DNA from: Saprospiraceae bacterium
GTDB taxonomy: Bacteria > Bacteroidota > Bacteroidia > Chitinophagales > Saprospiraceae
Direction: 5' to 3'
Assembly: GCA_026129545.1 (NCBI GenBank)
Contig: JAHCHX010000001.1
Location: 2,603,501 to 2,667,500 of the forward strand
Length of the DNA: 64,000 bases
Part shown: piece by piece, positions 10,225-19,961 of the stretch
Numbering within the stretch: position 1 is the stretch's first letter
Layout of the letters: each line of letters opens with the position of its first letter
The notes under the pieces: model-generated
Database searches by the model: none
The model's input: only the letters and a program-made list of their open reading frames with translations
What the model was told of the DNA's origin: nothing
Made by a program: the position numbers and the translations under genes

Positions 10225-12144
10225 ATGACAGAAATCCGCTACACCGAAGAAGAAATCAAAACCCTCGAATGGCGCGAGCACATCCGCCTGCGCCCCGGAA
10301 TGTACATCGGCAAATTGGGCGATGGCTCCTCCCCCGAAGACGGCATCTACGTCCTGTTGAAGGAAGTACTCGACAATGCCATAGACGAGTACGCGATGGG
10401 CTATGGTCGCACGATTGACGTGACCATCAACGAGGAAGGTGTCACTGTGCGCGACTACGGTCGTGGCATCCCGCTCGGCAAAGTCGTGGATGTCGTGTCA
10501 AAAATCAACACTGGCGCGAAATACGACTCCAAGGCATTCAAAAAATCCGTGGGCCTCAACGGGGTCGGCACGAAAGCCGTGAACGCCCTGTCGGAGTATT
10601 TCAAAGTCGCCGCCGTGCGAGAGGGACAAATGAAATGGGCGGAGTTTCAGTTTGGCAACCTGAAAAAGGAGAGCAAGCTGGAACCCACGAAAGAAGAAAA
10701 CGGCACGCTCATCGTGTTCAAGCCCGACAATGGGATGTTCCGCCATTTTCGATGGGTCAACGAGTACGTGGAGCAACAACTTTGGAACTACGCCTACCTC
10801 AACGCAGGCCTGAAAATCAATTTTAACGGAAAAACTTTCCACTCCAAAAACGGCCTGCTCGACCTGCTGGAGAAAAAAACAGGCACAGAAGAAACACGCT
10901 ACCCCATCATCCACCTCAAAGGCGACGACATCGAAATCGCCATGACACACGGCAACCACTACGGCGAGCAGAACTACTCTTTCGTGAACGGCCAAAACAC
11001 CACGCAAGGAGGCACCCACCTCAACGCCTTCCGCGAGGCGCTGGTGAAAGTAGTGCGCACCCACTTCAAAAAAGACTATGATGCCAAAGACATCCGTGAA
11101 AGCATCATCGCTGCCGTGAGCGTGCGCGTGGAAGAACCCGTCTTCGAAAGCCAAACCAAAACCCGACTCGGCTCGGAGCGCATCGCACCCGACGGCCCCG
11201 CCATTCGTACCTGGATGAACGACTTCCTGTCAAAGGCGCTCGACGATTATCTGCACAAAAACCCTGACACGGCGAAGGCGATGGAGGCACGCGTCAAACA
11301 GAGCGAACGCGAGCGCAAAGAAATTTCGGAGGTAAAAAAACTCGCCAACCAACGCGCCAAAGCCGCCAACGTCCACAACAAAAAACTGCGCGACTGCAAA
11401 TACCACCTCAACGAAAAAGGCCCGGACGAGCTCAAACTGGCCACCACGATTTTCATCACAGAAGGCGATTCGGCCAGCGGCTCCATCACCAAAGCCCGCG
11501 ACGTGAACACACAAGCCGTGTTCAGCCTGCGCGGCAAACCTTTAAACTGCTACGGCCTGACGAAAAAAATCGTCTATCAAAACGAGGAGTTCAACCTGCT
11601 CCAACACGCCCTGAACATCGAGGACTCGCTCGACGACCTTCGCTACAATCGAGTCGTCATCGCCACCGATGCCGACGTGGACGGAATGCACATCCGCCTC
11701 CTGATGCTCACGTTTTTCCTCCAGTTTTTCCCCGATTTGGTCCGAAACGGCCACCTCTACATCCTCGACACACCGCTGTTCCGCGTGCGCGACAAGCAGA
11801 AAACTTATTATTGCTATTCGGAAACGGAAAAACAGGAGGCGATTCAAAAACTGCGCGGCAAACCCGAAATCACCCGATTCAAAGGGCTGGGCGAAATATC
11901 ACCCCACGAGTTCGCCGACTTCATCAGCGAGAACATCCGCCTCGACCCGGTCATCCTGCCCGAAGACACCAACCTCGACCACGTCTTGGACTATTACATG
12001 GGCAAAAACACGCCAGAACGCCAAGAATTCATCATCGGCAACTTGCGCGTGGAGTTGGACATCATTGATACGCCTGAGGAAGAGGCACAGGTGGAGCCAG
12101 CCGCACAGGAAGAAGTAGAGGCTGCGTATACTTCGCGCCGTTAG
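10225..12144 (+). CDS. parE: DNA topoisomerase IV subunit B
   Basis: The 639-residue type IIA topoisomerase ATPase subunit relaxes and decatenates DNA together with ParC, which is not in the window. The N-terminal GHKL ATPase shows [19 protein letters not shown] (catalytic Glu/Asn), DYGRGIP and [14 protein letters not shown]. The TOPRIM domain has [10 protein letters not shown] near residue 413 and [10 protein letters not shown] near 482. I chose the ATG at 10225 because the frame upstream, back to a TTG at 10126, is Lys/Asn/Arg-rich and unlike the family, and AGGA directly precedes this ATG. The last residues YTSRR and the stop codon come from the left end of a 105-bp interspersed repeat (12127-12231), so the natural C-terminus has been replaced or extended. 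Confidence 0.95.
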   Translation: MTEIRYTEEEIKTLEWREHIRLRPGMYIGKLGDGSSPEDGIYVLLKEVLDNAIDEYAMGYGRTIDVTINEEGVTVRDYGRGIPLGKVVDVVSKINTGAKYDSKAFKKSVGLNGVGTKAVNALSEYFKVAAVREGQMKWAEFQFGNLKKESKLEPTKEENGTLIVFKPDNGMFRHFRWVNEYVEQQLWNYAYLNAGLKINFNGKTFHSKNGLLDLLEKKTGTEETRYPIIHLKGDDIEIAMTHGNHYGEQNYSFVNGQNTTQGGTHLNAFREALVKVVRTHFKKDYDAKDIRESIIAAVSVRVEEPVFESQTKTRLGSERIAPDGPAIRTWMNDFLSKALDDYLHKNPDTAKAMEARVKQSERERKEISEVKKLANQRAKAANVHNKKLRDCKYHLNEKGPDELKLATTIFITEGDSASGSITKARDVNTQAVFSLRGKPLNCYGLTKKIVYQNEEFNLLQHALNIEDSLDDLRYNRVVIATDADVDGMHIRLLMLTFFLQFFPDLVRNGHLYILDTPLFRVRDKQKTYYCYSETEKQEAIQKLRGKPEITRFKGLGEISPHEFADFISENIRLDPVILPEDTNLDHVLDYYMGKNTPERQEFIIGNLRVELDIIDTPEEEAQVEPAAQEEVEAAYTSRR

Positions 12145-12231
12145 GTTTTGTGCATGGCAAAAAGCGCAATCTGCTCAAAATCAAGGAAATAAATCATGGA
12201 CATCTGACAAATCCTAGCGAATCAAGGTATA
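12127..12231 (+). repeat. 105-bp interspersed repeat, copy A (overlaps parE end)
   Basis: The element starts TATACTTCGCGCCGTTAGG and ends CCTAGCGAATCAAGGTATA; these ends are imperfect inverted repeats. Copies of exactly the same length lie at 18887-18991 and 29062-29166. Copy A is the most diverged inside (around 12150-12195). Its first 18 bases are translated as the end of ParE. Confidence 0.85.
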
Positions 12232-12255
12232 ACTTGCCGCCAAAATCTTCTTCAC

Positions 12256-12831
12256 ATGACCGTTTCGGACATCACCGACCTCATTCTCCGCCGCCGTGCC
12301 GTTTTCCCGAAATTCTACATTCCGGGAAAACCCATCGAACGCGCCCTTATCGAGCAATTATTGGAAAACGCCAATTGGGCACCCACACACCGCCTCACCG
12401 AGCCTTGGCGCTTTCGGGTGTTTCATTCGGAAGAAAGCCGTCAAAAGTTGGGCGCTTACCTCTCGGATTTTTACCAAAAAAACACCCCGCCGGAGCAGTT
12501 TTCGGAAGAAAAAATGAAAAAAAGCGGAGAAAACCCGCTATTGGCCGGAGCTGTCATCGCCATCGTGATGCAGCGCGACGCGGAAGAGCGAGTGCCTGAG
12601 TTTGAAGAAATCGCCGCCGTCGCCATGGCCGTTCAAAACATGTGGCTCACCTGCGCGGCATCGAGTCTGGGTTGCTATTGGAGCACCCCAAGGGCGGCTT
12701 TGGAAGCTGACACATTTTTGAGTTTGCAGCCCGGCGAGCGCTGTCTCGGCTTCTTTTACCTCGGATGGCACAATATGCCGGCAATCCCCGGCAAGCGCCA
12801 ACCCATTGAAGAAAAGGTGACTTGGCTTTGA
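12256..12831 (+). CDS. Nitroreductase family protein
   Basis: The 191-residue flavoprotein of the nitroreductase superfamily has the FMN-contacting start (DLILRRRAVFPKFY), the NWAPTHRLTEPWRF segment near residue 38, the mid-part VAMAVQNMWLTCAASSLGCYW and the C-terminal GFFYLGW. The size and the PWRF motif resemble the YdjA-like small nitroreductases, which bind FMN as homodimers and use NAD(P)H; the physiological substrate is unknown. The ATG at 12256 is the first in frame after the 105-bp repeat that ends at 12231, so its promoter or leader must lie in or next to that repeat. It ends 2 bases from the convergent membrane-protein gene. Confidence 0.9.
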   Translation: MTVSDITDLILRRRAVFPKFYIPGKPIERALIEQLLENANWAPTHRLTEPWRFRVFHSEESRQKLGAYLSDFYQKNTPPEQFSEEKMKKSGENPLLAGAVIAIVMQRDAEERVPEFEEIAAVAMAVQNMWLTCAASSLGCYWSTPRAALEADTFLSLQPGERCLGFFYLGWHNMPAIPGKRQPIEEKVTWL

Positions 12832-12833
12832 AA

Positions 12834-14960
12834 TCAGTAAGAGCCAAAATATCGCCTCAAAAACCACTCCGCCGCCAACAGCCCAGCCAATAGCGCGAAT
12901 ATCCACTTCAAGTTGATGAGCGGATTGGTTTTTGTCGTCTGATAGATGACGGGCTTCACGGTCTGATTGGCCTTTATTTTTGCCGCGATGCTCGCCAATT
13001 CGCTCGGTGCCACCGTCTCGCCGCCATACTGGGCGCTCAACTGGCGCAGCACGGAATGATTGGCCGTTGTTTCAAACAGTTCCAACTCGATAGGCCGCAC
13101 ACTAAAGCGCCCTTCGTAACTCAGATTTTGGCCGTTGAAGTTTGTCAGCGCCCTGAACGTATAGTTGCCCACAGGAAGGATGCCCGCGTTGAGCGAGTAG
13201 GCTTTGCCCAACTTGTTGAAAGTGTAGGTGAACTCCTTGCCATCGCTGTTGCGGATGCTCATGGCCACATCGGGGTCGTTCACCAGCTCATAGTTGTCAT
13301 TGTAGAGCTCCGCGCCAAACATGACCGACTCGTTTTCATTGAAAATGCTCTTGTCGAGGTTGACGCGGAATTTGCGTTTGTCCTCTTTTTGGGAGAGATA
13401 CTGCACGGATTTGCCGACCAATTCGTCAAAAATATCGTGGTTTTGGTGCTGCATATAGTCGAACAAACGCCACCGCCACAACCCCTCGCCGAGGAAAATG
13501 CCAGTCTTGATGCCGTTGGTTTCGCCAAAAGCGAGCAGCGGTTGTTCGGTGTCAATTTTGCCGATGCGTTTCCAAAGCAGCACCTGCGCTTGCGGGGTGG
13601 CGGCAAATTTGCCAAATGCCGAAGTGACGGGATTGAACTTTGGCAATTCCGTCAGCACTTTTGAGTCCAATGTGAACGAAGCAAACTGCGACGACACCTT
13701 TCCCTGCACGTCGTCGCTCTGCCGACCGTCGCTCTGCATACTCACCAATCCTTGTTCCTTTGCCAACTCCGTGAAATTGGTCTGCATACCCGCAATGAAA
13801 AGGCGCGGTATCCGCTTGTCGTTGAGGACGCGCAAGATGCCCGAAATCTCATTTGTGTTGGAGGGCAGATTGTGCAACACCACGAAATCGTACTTGGTCA
13901 CATCCAGCCCCGGGTCGCCTGCCATGCCGACGGTGACTTGATAGTTTTTATTGACCTCCAGCGTCTGCCGGGTCGCTGAGACATCGGGATGCGGGCCATT
14001 GGCCAGCAATAGTATTTTCTGGCGAGCATCGAGCACGTCAATAAAAATGTCCTTGCGGTTGTTGGCGGTGGAGGCCTCGCCCGGCAGCGTGGCGACGCTC
14101 ACGCGGTATTGTGCCACGCCGGGTTGGTCGGCTTCGAGCGTCACCTCTTTGGTCGTGAAAAAGTCGCTGCCCACCACCGAGAGGGGGATGCTATGCAGCG
14201 CTCGCGTCTGCTCGCCTTCCACCTTGCTGACGTTGAGCACCGTTTGCTGCCCGGCGCAATTGGTGGCCGCCACGTCAATTTGAACCGTGAATTTATCACC
14301 GAGGTAGGCGATTTTGTTGTGAAAAACCCTTTTCACGAGCAAATCCTTCTTTGGAGTCGTGTCGCCCAAAGCCACCGAATAAATGGGGGCGGAGAGCTGT
14401 GCGTCCGAATAGGCGGGGTTGCTGCCCTCGTTGTAAACGCCATCCGAGGCAATGACGACCGCGCCGAGGTTTTGTCCGCCAAAAAGGTCGTAGATGCCGC
14501 GCAAAAGTTCGGAGAGGTTGGTCACTTTATCCGAAAATTCAAAATTCACCCCTTCGCGCACGGCATCGCCAAAAGCTAGTTCGCGCACTTCATAATCATC
14601 AGAAAGGTCTTCGCGCAGCGTTTGCCAATTTTGTTTGTACTGCTCCAACGCCTCGCCCGACAATCCAGCGGCGATGCTTTCCGATTGGTCTTGCGCCAGC
14701 ACCACCACAGGTCGCTTCGTCTCGGTCAGCAAACTTTTCAGCAAAGGAGAAAGCAACAAAGCACTCAGGATGGTCACAGCGAGCCAGCGCATGATGCCCA
14801 GCCACAGGTGAAGTCGGGGTGTTTGTTCGCGGAAAGTCGTATCGCGGTAGTAGAGCAGCATCGCATAGCCCAGTCCCAACAACGCACAAAAAATGAGAAA
14901 CCAAGCAGGATATTGAAAGGTAAGGTCAAGCATCGGGAATAAGTCATTAAGGTCAGTCAT
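12834..14960 (-). CDS. VWA-like membrane protein (BatA-type N-terminus)
   Basis: The 708-residue membrane protein has two N-terminal helices (near residues 18-35 and 52-72). A large extracytoplasmic part follows, and a last helix near 680-700 (WIFALLAGLLAAEWFLRRYF). Just after helix 2, VVVLAQDQSESI carries a D-x-S-x-S metal-site motif of a von Willebrand A domain, and VVIASDGVYNEGSNP near residue 165 is the matching SDG strand. Similar Bacteroidota proteins are annotated as VWA or glutamine-amidotransferase-like membrane proteins related to the BatA/B family; the role is not settled. Mid-sequence Ig-like stretches (VTLEADQPGVAQYRVSV) fit an extracellular scaffold. No neighbouring moxR or bat genes are present. 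Confidence 0.75.
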   Translation of the reverse strand: MTDLNDLFPMLDLTFQYPAWFLIFCALLGLGYAMLLYYRDTTFREQTPRLHLWLGIMRWLAVTILSALLLSPLLKSLLTETKRPVVVLAQDQSESIAAGLSGEALEQYKQNWQTLREDLSDDYEVRELAFGDAVREGVNFEFSDKVTNLSELLRGIYDLFGGQNLGAVVIASDGVYNEGSNPAYSDAQLSAPIYSVALGDTTPKKDLLVKRVFHNKIAYLGDKFTVQIDVAATNCAGQQTVLNVSKVEGEQTRALHSIPLSVVGSDFFTTKEVTLEADQPGVAQYRVSVATLPGEASTANNRKDIFIDVLDARQKILLLANGPHPDVSATRQTLEVNKNYQVTVGMAGDPGLDVTKYDFVVLHNLPSNTNEISGILRVLNDKRIPRLFIAGMQTNFTELAKEQGLVSMQSDGRQSDDVQGKVSSQFASFTLDSKVLTELPKFNPVTSAFGKFAATPQAQVLLWKRIGKIDTEQPLLAFGETNGIKTGIFLGEGLWRWRLFDYMQHQNHDIFDELVGKSVQYLSQKEDKRKFRVNLDKSIFNENESVMFGAELYNDNYELVNDPDVAMSIRNSDGKEFTYTFNKLGKAYSLNAGILPVGNYTFRALTNFNGQNLSYEGRFSVRPIELELFETTANHSVLRQLSAQYGGETVAPSELASIAAKIKANQTVKPVIYQTTKTNPLINLKWIFALLAGLLAAEWFLRRYFGSY

Positions 14961-15217
14961 TTGAGCAGCGCGTTCGCCACAACGTCATTTGGCAAAATGA
15001 TGAAATGAACGCCATCGCCTCACAACGACGAGATAAGGGGACGCAAATTTCAAGAAATTGTTGCAAATCAAAGGTGTGGCTTTCGACCGAAACACCCCAA
15101 CCGCTCACGGAAAACAGGTAGAACGAGGATATTGGCAAATTCACGACTTTGGGTGAACGAGGATATAGCGGGAGTTTTCATCTTTGTCAACACTTATTCC
15201 ACTTAATCTTTCCTCAC

Positions 15218-16624
15218 ATGAAAAAAGAAATCGTCTCCTTTGCCCTGTCGCTTGCCTCTTTTCAACTCTTCGCTCAAGGCTACTGTATCGGCGATACCGT
15301 CGTTTTCACGGAACCTGCTCGCCCGGTGGCCTACGACGACGTGGTGTATAAAACCGCCCCACAGATAGACGAATGGTTTTTCAATGTGCCCGATAACATC
15401 CGGCTACGGGTCTATTATCCGACCGATTTGCCCGCCGCCGAACGCCGCCCTTTGGTCATCCTGATTCATGGCGGTTATTTCATTTGGGGTAGTTATCTCG
15501 ACTTCGATGGGCTGGCCAAGTCACTGGCAGAGAAGGGGTTCGTGGCAGCCACCGTTGGCTATAGGCTCTGTAACCGCACCGACTGTGTGGTGGCAAGAGC
15601 CACCAATTACCCCTGCAATGTCAGCTGGCCGTATTCATTCGTGCCAAGTGCCTATGTGGCGGCGGTGGATGTGCACGACGGGATTCGCTGGCTTCAGGAA
15701 CGCGCCGCTACTTATCATATTGACCCCGAAAAAATTATTGTGGGAGGTCACAGTGCAGGTGCTTACACGGCGCTCAATGTCGCGTTTATGGACCAGGACG
15801 AGGTACAGCAGGTCATCCCCAGCGCCGGCGTGAGCGGCAAGTATCTTGGGGAGCCGCTCGACCCCGTGACTGGCATAAGAGCCTGCATACCCATGGCGGG
15901 CGCAATTCTTGACCTCGACTGGATTGGCACAAAAGAGATAACGGAACAGGGCATCGCCGTCGGCATCGTGCACGGCACCAACGACGGTGTTGTGGCCTAC
16001 GACAGCGGCCCCCCAGTACCCTGTTGCCAAACCTACGGCGGCATCGTATATGGCGGATGCGGCATCGCAAAGCACGTCAGGGCGCTCGGTGGGAACTATT
16101 ACATGCTCACAGGCAAAGGCTATGGCCACGACATCGGAGAGCCGGCATGGGCCGAAGAACTGGCTGTGCAGCTCCCCGCGTTCATCATCCGAACGGTGGT
16201 GTGCGGCAAGCCAATCGAAAAACATTCCATTCACGAACGCATTCCCCCGTTGCCTCTATGCCCAAACAATACCCCCAACCTGCCTGCCCCCCCGGTTTGC
16301 GACTTGGGCACAACCACCCCACCCATCGTGACCCCCACGCACGAATTGCATCTCGCTTATGCAAACCATCAATTGCCCCTGTCGGTCTATCCGTCTGTCA
16401 CCGACGGCTCCATTCACATCGAGGCGCTGACACCCGAGGCCGACACTACTTGGCTGCTGACGGCCATGAGCATGGACGGGAGGGTGGTTTTTCGAGGGCA
16501 ACTGCCATTGGATGGCATCACGACGGTGGAGCTGAGCGATGCTCCGCCGGGGGTGTACGGCCTTTTTTTCCAATCGGCAAAAAGCGGGAAAAGCGGAGTG
16601 GTGCGCGTGGTGAAGGCGAGATAG
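15218..16624 (+). CDS. Secreted alpha/beta hydrolase with T9SS sorting domain
   Basis: The 468-residue carboxylesterase/lipase-like enzyme starts at the ATG at 15218, which directly begins a signal peptide (MKKEIVSFALSLASFQLFAQ); the longer frame from a TTG at 15149 adds an unlikely leader. The oxyanion motif is VILIHGGYFIWGS near residue 85, the nucleophile elbow GGHSAGAYTALN is near 178, an acid is likely in the IVHGTNDGVVAYD segment, and the His is in GYGHDIGEP. Many Cys residues suggest disulfides outside the cell. From about residue 390 a proline-rich linker leads into a T9SS type A sorting domain (LPLSVYPSVTDGSIHIE, ending GVVRVVKAR). It is thus predicted to be exported by the SprA system and released or surface-anchored. 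The ester substrate is unknown. Confidence 0.85.
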   Translation: MKKEIVSFALSLASFQLFAQGYCIGDTVVFTEPARPVAYDDVVYKTAPQIDEWFFNVPDNIRLRVYYPTDLPAAERRPLVILIHGGYFIWGSYLDFDGLAKSLAEKGFVAATVGYRLCNRTDCVVARATNYPCNVSWPYSFVPSAYVAAVDVHDGIRWLQERAATYHIDPEKIIVGGHSAGAYTALNVAFMDQDEVQQVIPSAGVSGKYLGEPLDPVTGIRACIPMAGAILDLDWIGTKEITEQGIAVGIVHGTNDGVVAYDSGPPVPCCQTYGGIVYGGCGIAKHVRALGGNYYMLTGKGYGHDIGEPAWAEELAVQLPAFIIRTVVCGKPIEKHSIHERIPPLPLCPNNTPNLPAPPVCDLGTTTPPIVTPTHELHLAYANHQLPLSVYPSVTDGSIHIEALTPEADTTWLLTAMSMDGRVVFRGQLPLDGITTVELSDAPPGVYGLFFQSAKSGKSGVVRVVKAR

Positions 16625-16643
16625 CCGCTCTTCATGGGCGGGG

Positions 16644-18533
16644 TCAAAAGGGCTTGAACAAATCTTCCAGACTTTGAGGCCTTCGTGCTTTTTCCCAAAA
16701 AAAGCCGTCGAGTTTTTTCGACTCCCTGCCCACCTTTCGCATGGGTATGAATTTGCCCGATGGTTCGTTGTAGAATTTGATGCCCTCCACTTTGTTGTTC
16801 CCAAAAAAGAGGCGCATTTCCGAGCACTCGGTTTCATTTACGCCGATGTAGGCGCGTGCGTCGTCGAGCGCATAATATACGGCTTGCGCGTTGCCCTCCA
16901 CCAGCATCTCGCGTATTTGGTCATCGCGAAAAAAAGCGGTGGTGTATCGCCCTCTGATTTGATTGAAAAGCAATTCATCGTCCGAGTTGATGACCAGCGC
17001 GTTTTGGCGCAGCCATATCCTGTCCAATTTTTTGTCTTTCAATAAAATCCGAATCGTGTCGGCGGAAAACTGCGAAGTGTCGGCCCAGATGATGGGCAGG
17101 TTTTGTAGCTTGTAAAACCAAAAAATAGAATCTTCCGAACTGAACGAGAGCGAGTCGCACACGGCTTGCAAATCGCTTTTGTAAATCCGCACATCCAAGT
17201 GGGCGAGCAGCAGTCGGGTGTCTGAAGAGGTGTCGGGCTTGAAGGAAGTCAGCGTGTCGGCAGCCAAATACAGCGTGTCTCGGTCAATGAGGGACTTCAT
17301 CAGCGGCCTCCCGTCGGCACCCGCCTCGCCCGCGCCGCCATAAGCATTGAGATAGTCGGATTCCTTGTTGTAATCCATGCGCCATGCGAGGATGGTGAAA
17401 TCGCTCGTCGTGTCCGTCCACACCACGTCGCCCAAGGCCACGCCGCTGCCATTGGCATCATCGAAATCAAGCGAATCGGCTTCGATGATGTTGGGCGGGT
17501 CGCTCACACGGCCCCTTCCGGCGATTTGGTAGCGTTTGTTCTGGCTGTTGTAGCGGATTTCCTCGCCCACGATGTCGCGCGTGCTATCTTGGTAATGCGC
17601 ATCGCCTATCAGCACGATGTCGTCGTTTTGCGTGTTGTAACGGATGACATTCGCCGATGTCATGCGGTTCTTCTCCTCAATGTAGGCATCGCCTTCGAGC
17701 ACATATTCTTTGGTTTCGCCGGAATACCGCATTTTGCGAGCGCGACCGATTTGCCCTTCTTTTTCATATTGCGGGTTGACGTCGAACACCGCAAAATCAT
17801 TCTCAATGTCGTAGAAACCGCCTTCGGTGTAGATTCTTCCCTTTTGTTGGCTTATCAAAGTCGGAGCCACGAAGCGTAAGGTTTGGGTCTCCGTGTTGAA
17901 CACCATCGTATCGGTTCGCATGGTGAATTCAGGGTCGGTCACCAACACATCGCCCTTGAAATAGACTTCCTTTTCGTTCACGTGATAATAGCCGTGCGTA
18001 CTAGTGAGTTGGCTTTTGCCGTTGGTCAGCATGGCTCCGGTGTGGTAAGTGGCGATTTTGTTCGCCATGTCGTAGCGCAGTCGAGTGGTGAACAGCTGCT
18101 GAATACCATTCACCAACACCACGTCGCCGAAAAGGTCGCTGATCTTGGTGCCGGCATGATAGTGCGCGCTATCGGCAAAAACCTTGACCGAATCGCCTTG
18201 CTCTATGACGACTTGGCCTTTCAGCACGGCGAAATCTTGGTCGAGGGTGGCAGTGTCGCAGAAAACCAAGGTGTTTTCCTGACGCATCCGCACATTGCCG
18301 CTGAGCTTTTGGATGGTGCGGTCGCCTTTCACAAAATACTCAACGAGGAAGGCCGTCTCGATTTTGAGTTTTTGGGTGTCCTGTTGTGCGGCAGGCGGTT
18401 GCGTCGGGTTTTGAGAAAAAAGCAGCGCAGGAAGGAGAAGCGTAAACAGGCCGCCTCCACCTCTCGACAGCGCGGAACGAACAAACACCCAAACACACAT
18501 CTTATAGGTCGGCATCATGGTCTCTTTTTCCAT
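16644..18533 (-). CDS. OstA/LptA-like periplasmic protein
   Basis: The 629-residue protein of the OstA-like (LptA/LptD N-terminal, beta-jellyroll) type recurs in Bacteroidota and is thought to act in lipopolysaccharide transport across the periplasm. Repeated jellyroll motifs are visible, such as VFCDTATLDQDFAVLKGQV, VKVFADSAHYHAGTKISDLFG and YLNAYGGAGEAG, with the D-x-A-x-Y/L pattern of OstA repeats. I placed the start at the ATG at 18533; ATGs at 18518 and 18515 are equally possible and lead into a hydrophobic segment (GLFTLLLPALLFSQ). The frame continues upstream into a palindromic repeat (18604-18714), which I exclude. It is convergent with the esterase gene, 19 bases apart. Confidence 0.8.
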   Translation of the reverse strand: MEKETMMPTYKMCVWVFVRSALSRGGGGLFTLLLPALLFSQNPTQPPAAQQDTQKLKIETAFLVEYFVKGDRTIQKLSGNVRMRQENTLVFCDTATLDQDFAVLKGQVVIEQGDSVKVFADSAHYHAGTKISDLFGDVVLVNGIQQLFTTRLRYDMANKIATYHTGAMLTNGKSQLTSTHGYYHVNEKEVYFKGDVLVTDPEFTMRTDTMVFNTETQTLRFVAPTLISQQKGRIYTEGGFYDIENDFAVFDVNPQYEKEGQIGRARKMRYSGETKEYVLEGDAYIEEKNRMTSANVIRYNTQNDDIVLIGDAHYQDSTRDIVGEEIRYNSQNKRYQIAGRGRVSDPPNIIEADSLDFDDANGSGVALGDVVWTDTTSDFTILAWRMDYNKESDYLNAYGGAGEAGADGRPLMKSLIDRDTLYLAADTLTSFKPDTSSDTRLLLAHLDVRIYKSDLQAVCDSLSFSSEDSIFWFYKLQNLPIIWADTSQFSADTIRILLKDKKLDRIWLRQNALVINSDDELLFNQIRGRYTTAFFRDDQIREMLVEGNAQAVYYALDDARAYIGVNETECSEMRLFFGNNKVEGIKFYNEPSGKFIPMRKVGRESKKLDGFFWEKARRPQSLEDLFKPF

Positions 18534-18603
18534 TGTACGGCATAAACGACGCTTCTGCTGGCGCAGTACGCCGCGCCCATCGCCAGCAGAGGCAAAACTT
18601 ATG

Positions 18604-18714
18604 TATAGGGTGTATTTCAAATTATCGCTTTTGTACGTCAGAACGCTGTTCCGACACACATATCGAAACAGCGTTCCGATTTAATTGCGACAATCTGAAA
18701 CGCACCTTGGTATA
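18604..18714. repeat. Palindromic interspersed element, copy 1 (111 bp)
   Basis: The outer ends TATAGGGTGTATTTCAAATT and the reverse complement of the last bases (TATACCAAGGTGCGTTTCAG) match imperfectly, and the centre holds GAACGCTGTTCCGA facing TCGAAACAGCGTTCCGA. A close relative lies at 26724-26825. Both sit 40-75 bases upstream of a minus-strand start codon. Confidence 0.7.
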
Positions 18715-19322
18715 GGTCATTTTTCTTGTGCTTTTTGCATGGTCATTCGTTTATCCCCGCTATCGTCAACTCTTGTGAGCCATTTTTCCATATACTATTG
18801 CCGAGTTCGGCCAATTTTTGCTTGTCACTTTCGATGACTCTTGCGAAGATGTTACACAGGCATCCAATCCTTTGCTGTCGCCATAATATACTTCGCGCCG
18901 TTAGGTTTTGGGCATGGCTGCAATCGCAATCTGCTAAAAATCAAGAACATCAATCATGTTCATCTAACAAACCCTAGCGAATCAAGGTATAAAACCTAAA
19001 TTTTATTTTCAGGCCATCTGCTGTCGTTATTTTAAACTCTTTCATTATCAATGGTTCGTGAAAAATTTTCGATTGGAACAGAGCCTGTGCGCAGTTGAGA
19101 AATAAAAAGCGTGTACGTTTGGGTTTCCTACGCCTTATACACAAGCGCCATGACCAGAACCGAATCCCGACATATCGGGACTGGGCGCAATGGTAGGCGA
19201 TTTGGCTGGAACGACAGCCGTCCGCCGTCGAATTTTGCAGACACTTTTCCCCTTGATGCTGATTTTCGGTCGCCTTGCCCCCTTATCCAACTGAAAAAAA
19301 CAACCCTAAAACGAACGTGACT
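18715..19322. other. AT-richer intergenic stretch without a supported gene
   Basis: Apart from the 105-bp repeat at 18887-18991, this stretch holds only short frames with no recognisable protein. Base composition is visibly more AT-rich than the neighbouring genes, and a hairpin element follows at 19323. Confidence 0.5.
18887..18991 (+). repeat. 105-bp interspersed repeat, copy B
   Basis: It has the same ends and length as copies A and C. It differs from copy C at about seven positions. The inner GAACATCAATCATGTTC forms a small hairpin. Confidence 0.85.
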
Positions 19323-19378
19323 ACTTAGGCAGGGGCAGCGCCCCGGAATATGTTTCGGGGCGCTGCCCCTGCCTAAGT
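19323..19378. repeat. Perfect 23-bp stem hairpin (REP-like)
   Basis: The arms at 19323-19345 and 19356-19378 are perfectly complementary and GC-rich (core GGGGCAGCGCCCCG), with a 10-base loop GAATATGTTT. A degraded relative with the same loop-side wording is at 44105-44140. It ends 25 bases before the EthD-like gene, so it may lie in that gene's leader or terminate upstream transcription. Confidence 0.75.
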
Positions 19379-19403
19379 TTTTACCACGAAACATTGAATT
19401 TAC

Positions 19404-19838
19404 ATGACAGCTAAAATTGAATTCCTCTCGCTAATTTTTGTCCTTACAGGCTTGGTAGCCTGCAAAACCACTCATACAAAAAACGCTTCCATTCCAGAAA
19501 TCGGGATGTTCAAAGTATCTATACTTTACCCTAATGGGGAAGACAAAACCTTTGACATGGATTATTATGAAAAGAAACACATGCCAATGGTAGCTGGGTT
19601 TTTAGGCAAAAACTTAAAGTTTTATGAAATTGACAAGGGCATAGCGGGTAGAACACCCGGAGATAAGGTGCCTTTTGTGACCATTGGTTACTTTTATGTG
19701 CGGAATGTGGATGAGTACAACAAAGCGATAGCTCAGAACAGAGATGCCATCGTAAGTGATTTTAAAAACTATACTAATATCCAGCCAGTTGTGCAGATTA
19801 GTGAAATCAAAAAGTTGGAGCACAACAACTTGAGATAA
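19404..19838 (+). CDS. EthD-family lipoprotein
   Basis: The 144-residue protein has a lipoprotein signal (LSLIFVLTGLVACK, lipid-acceptor Cys at residue 20) and then an EthD/ferredoxin-like dimeric alpha-beta barrel domain. The family wording is seen in FKVSILYPNGEDKTFDMDYY, KKHMPMVAGFLG and VPFVTIGYFYVRNVDEYNKA. Small EthD proteins were first found near ethyl tert-butyl ether degradation genes, but the domain has no fixed catalytic role; a secreted version attached to a membrane is less common. The gene is more AT-rich than its neighbours and follows a repeat-rich island, which hints at recent acquisition. It is convergent with a sigma-factor gene across a hairpin. Confidence 0.8.
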   Translation: MTAKIEFLSLIFVLTGLVACKTTHTKNASIPEIGMFKVSILYPNGEDKTFDMDYYEKKHMPMVAGFLGKNLKFYEIDKGIAGRTPGDKVPFVTIGYFYVRNVDEYNKAIAQNRDAIVSDFKNYTNIQPVVQISEIKKLEHNNLR

Positions 19839-19894
19839 TCGCTTGGGCATCAGACCAACCTGATTTGCTTCCGCTACAACAGCGGCACCAAAAA

Positions 19895-19932
19895 ACAGCC
19901 GCCACCTCGGAAAACTCCAAGGCAGCGGCTGT
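19895..19932. terminator. Bidirectional terminator-like hairpin
   Basis: ACAGCCGC and GCGGCTGT pair around an imperfectly paired centre, with A-runs before and CTTTTTC after. It lies between the convergent EthD-like gene and the sigma-factor gene. Confidence 0.65.
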
Positions 19933-19961
19933 GCTTTTTCAATGGCGTGGATGGGCTTGTC

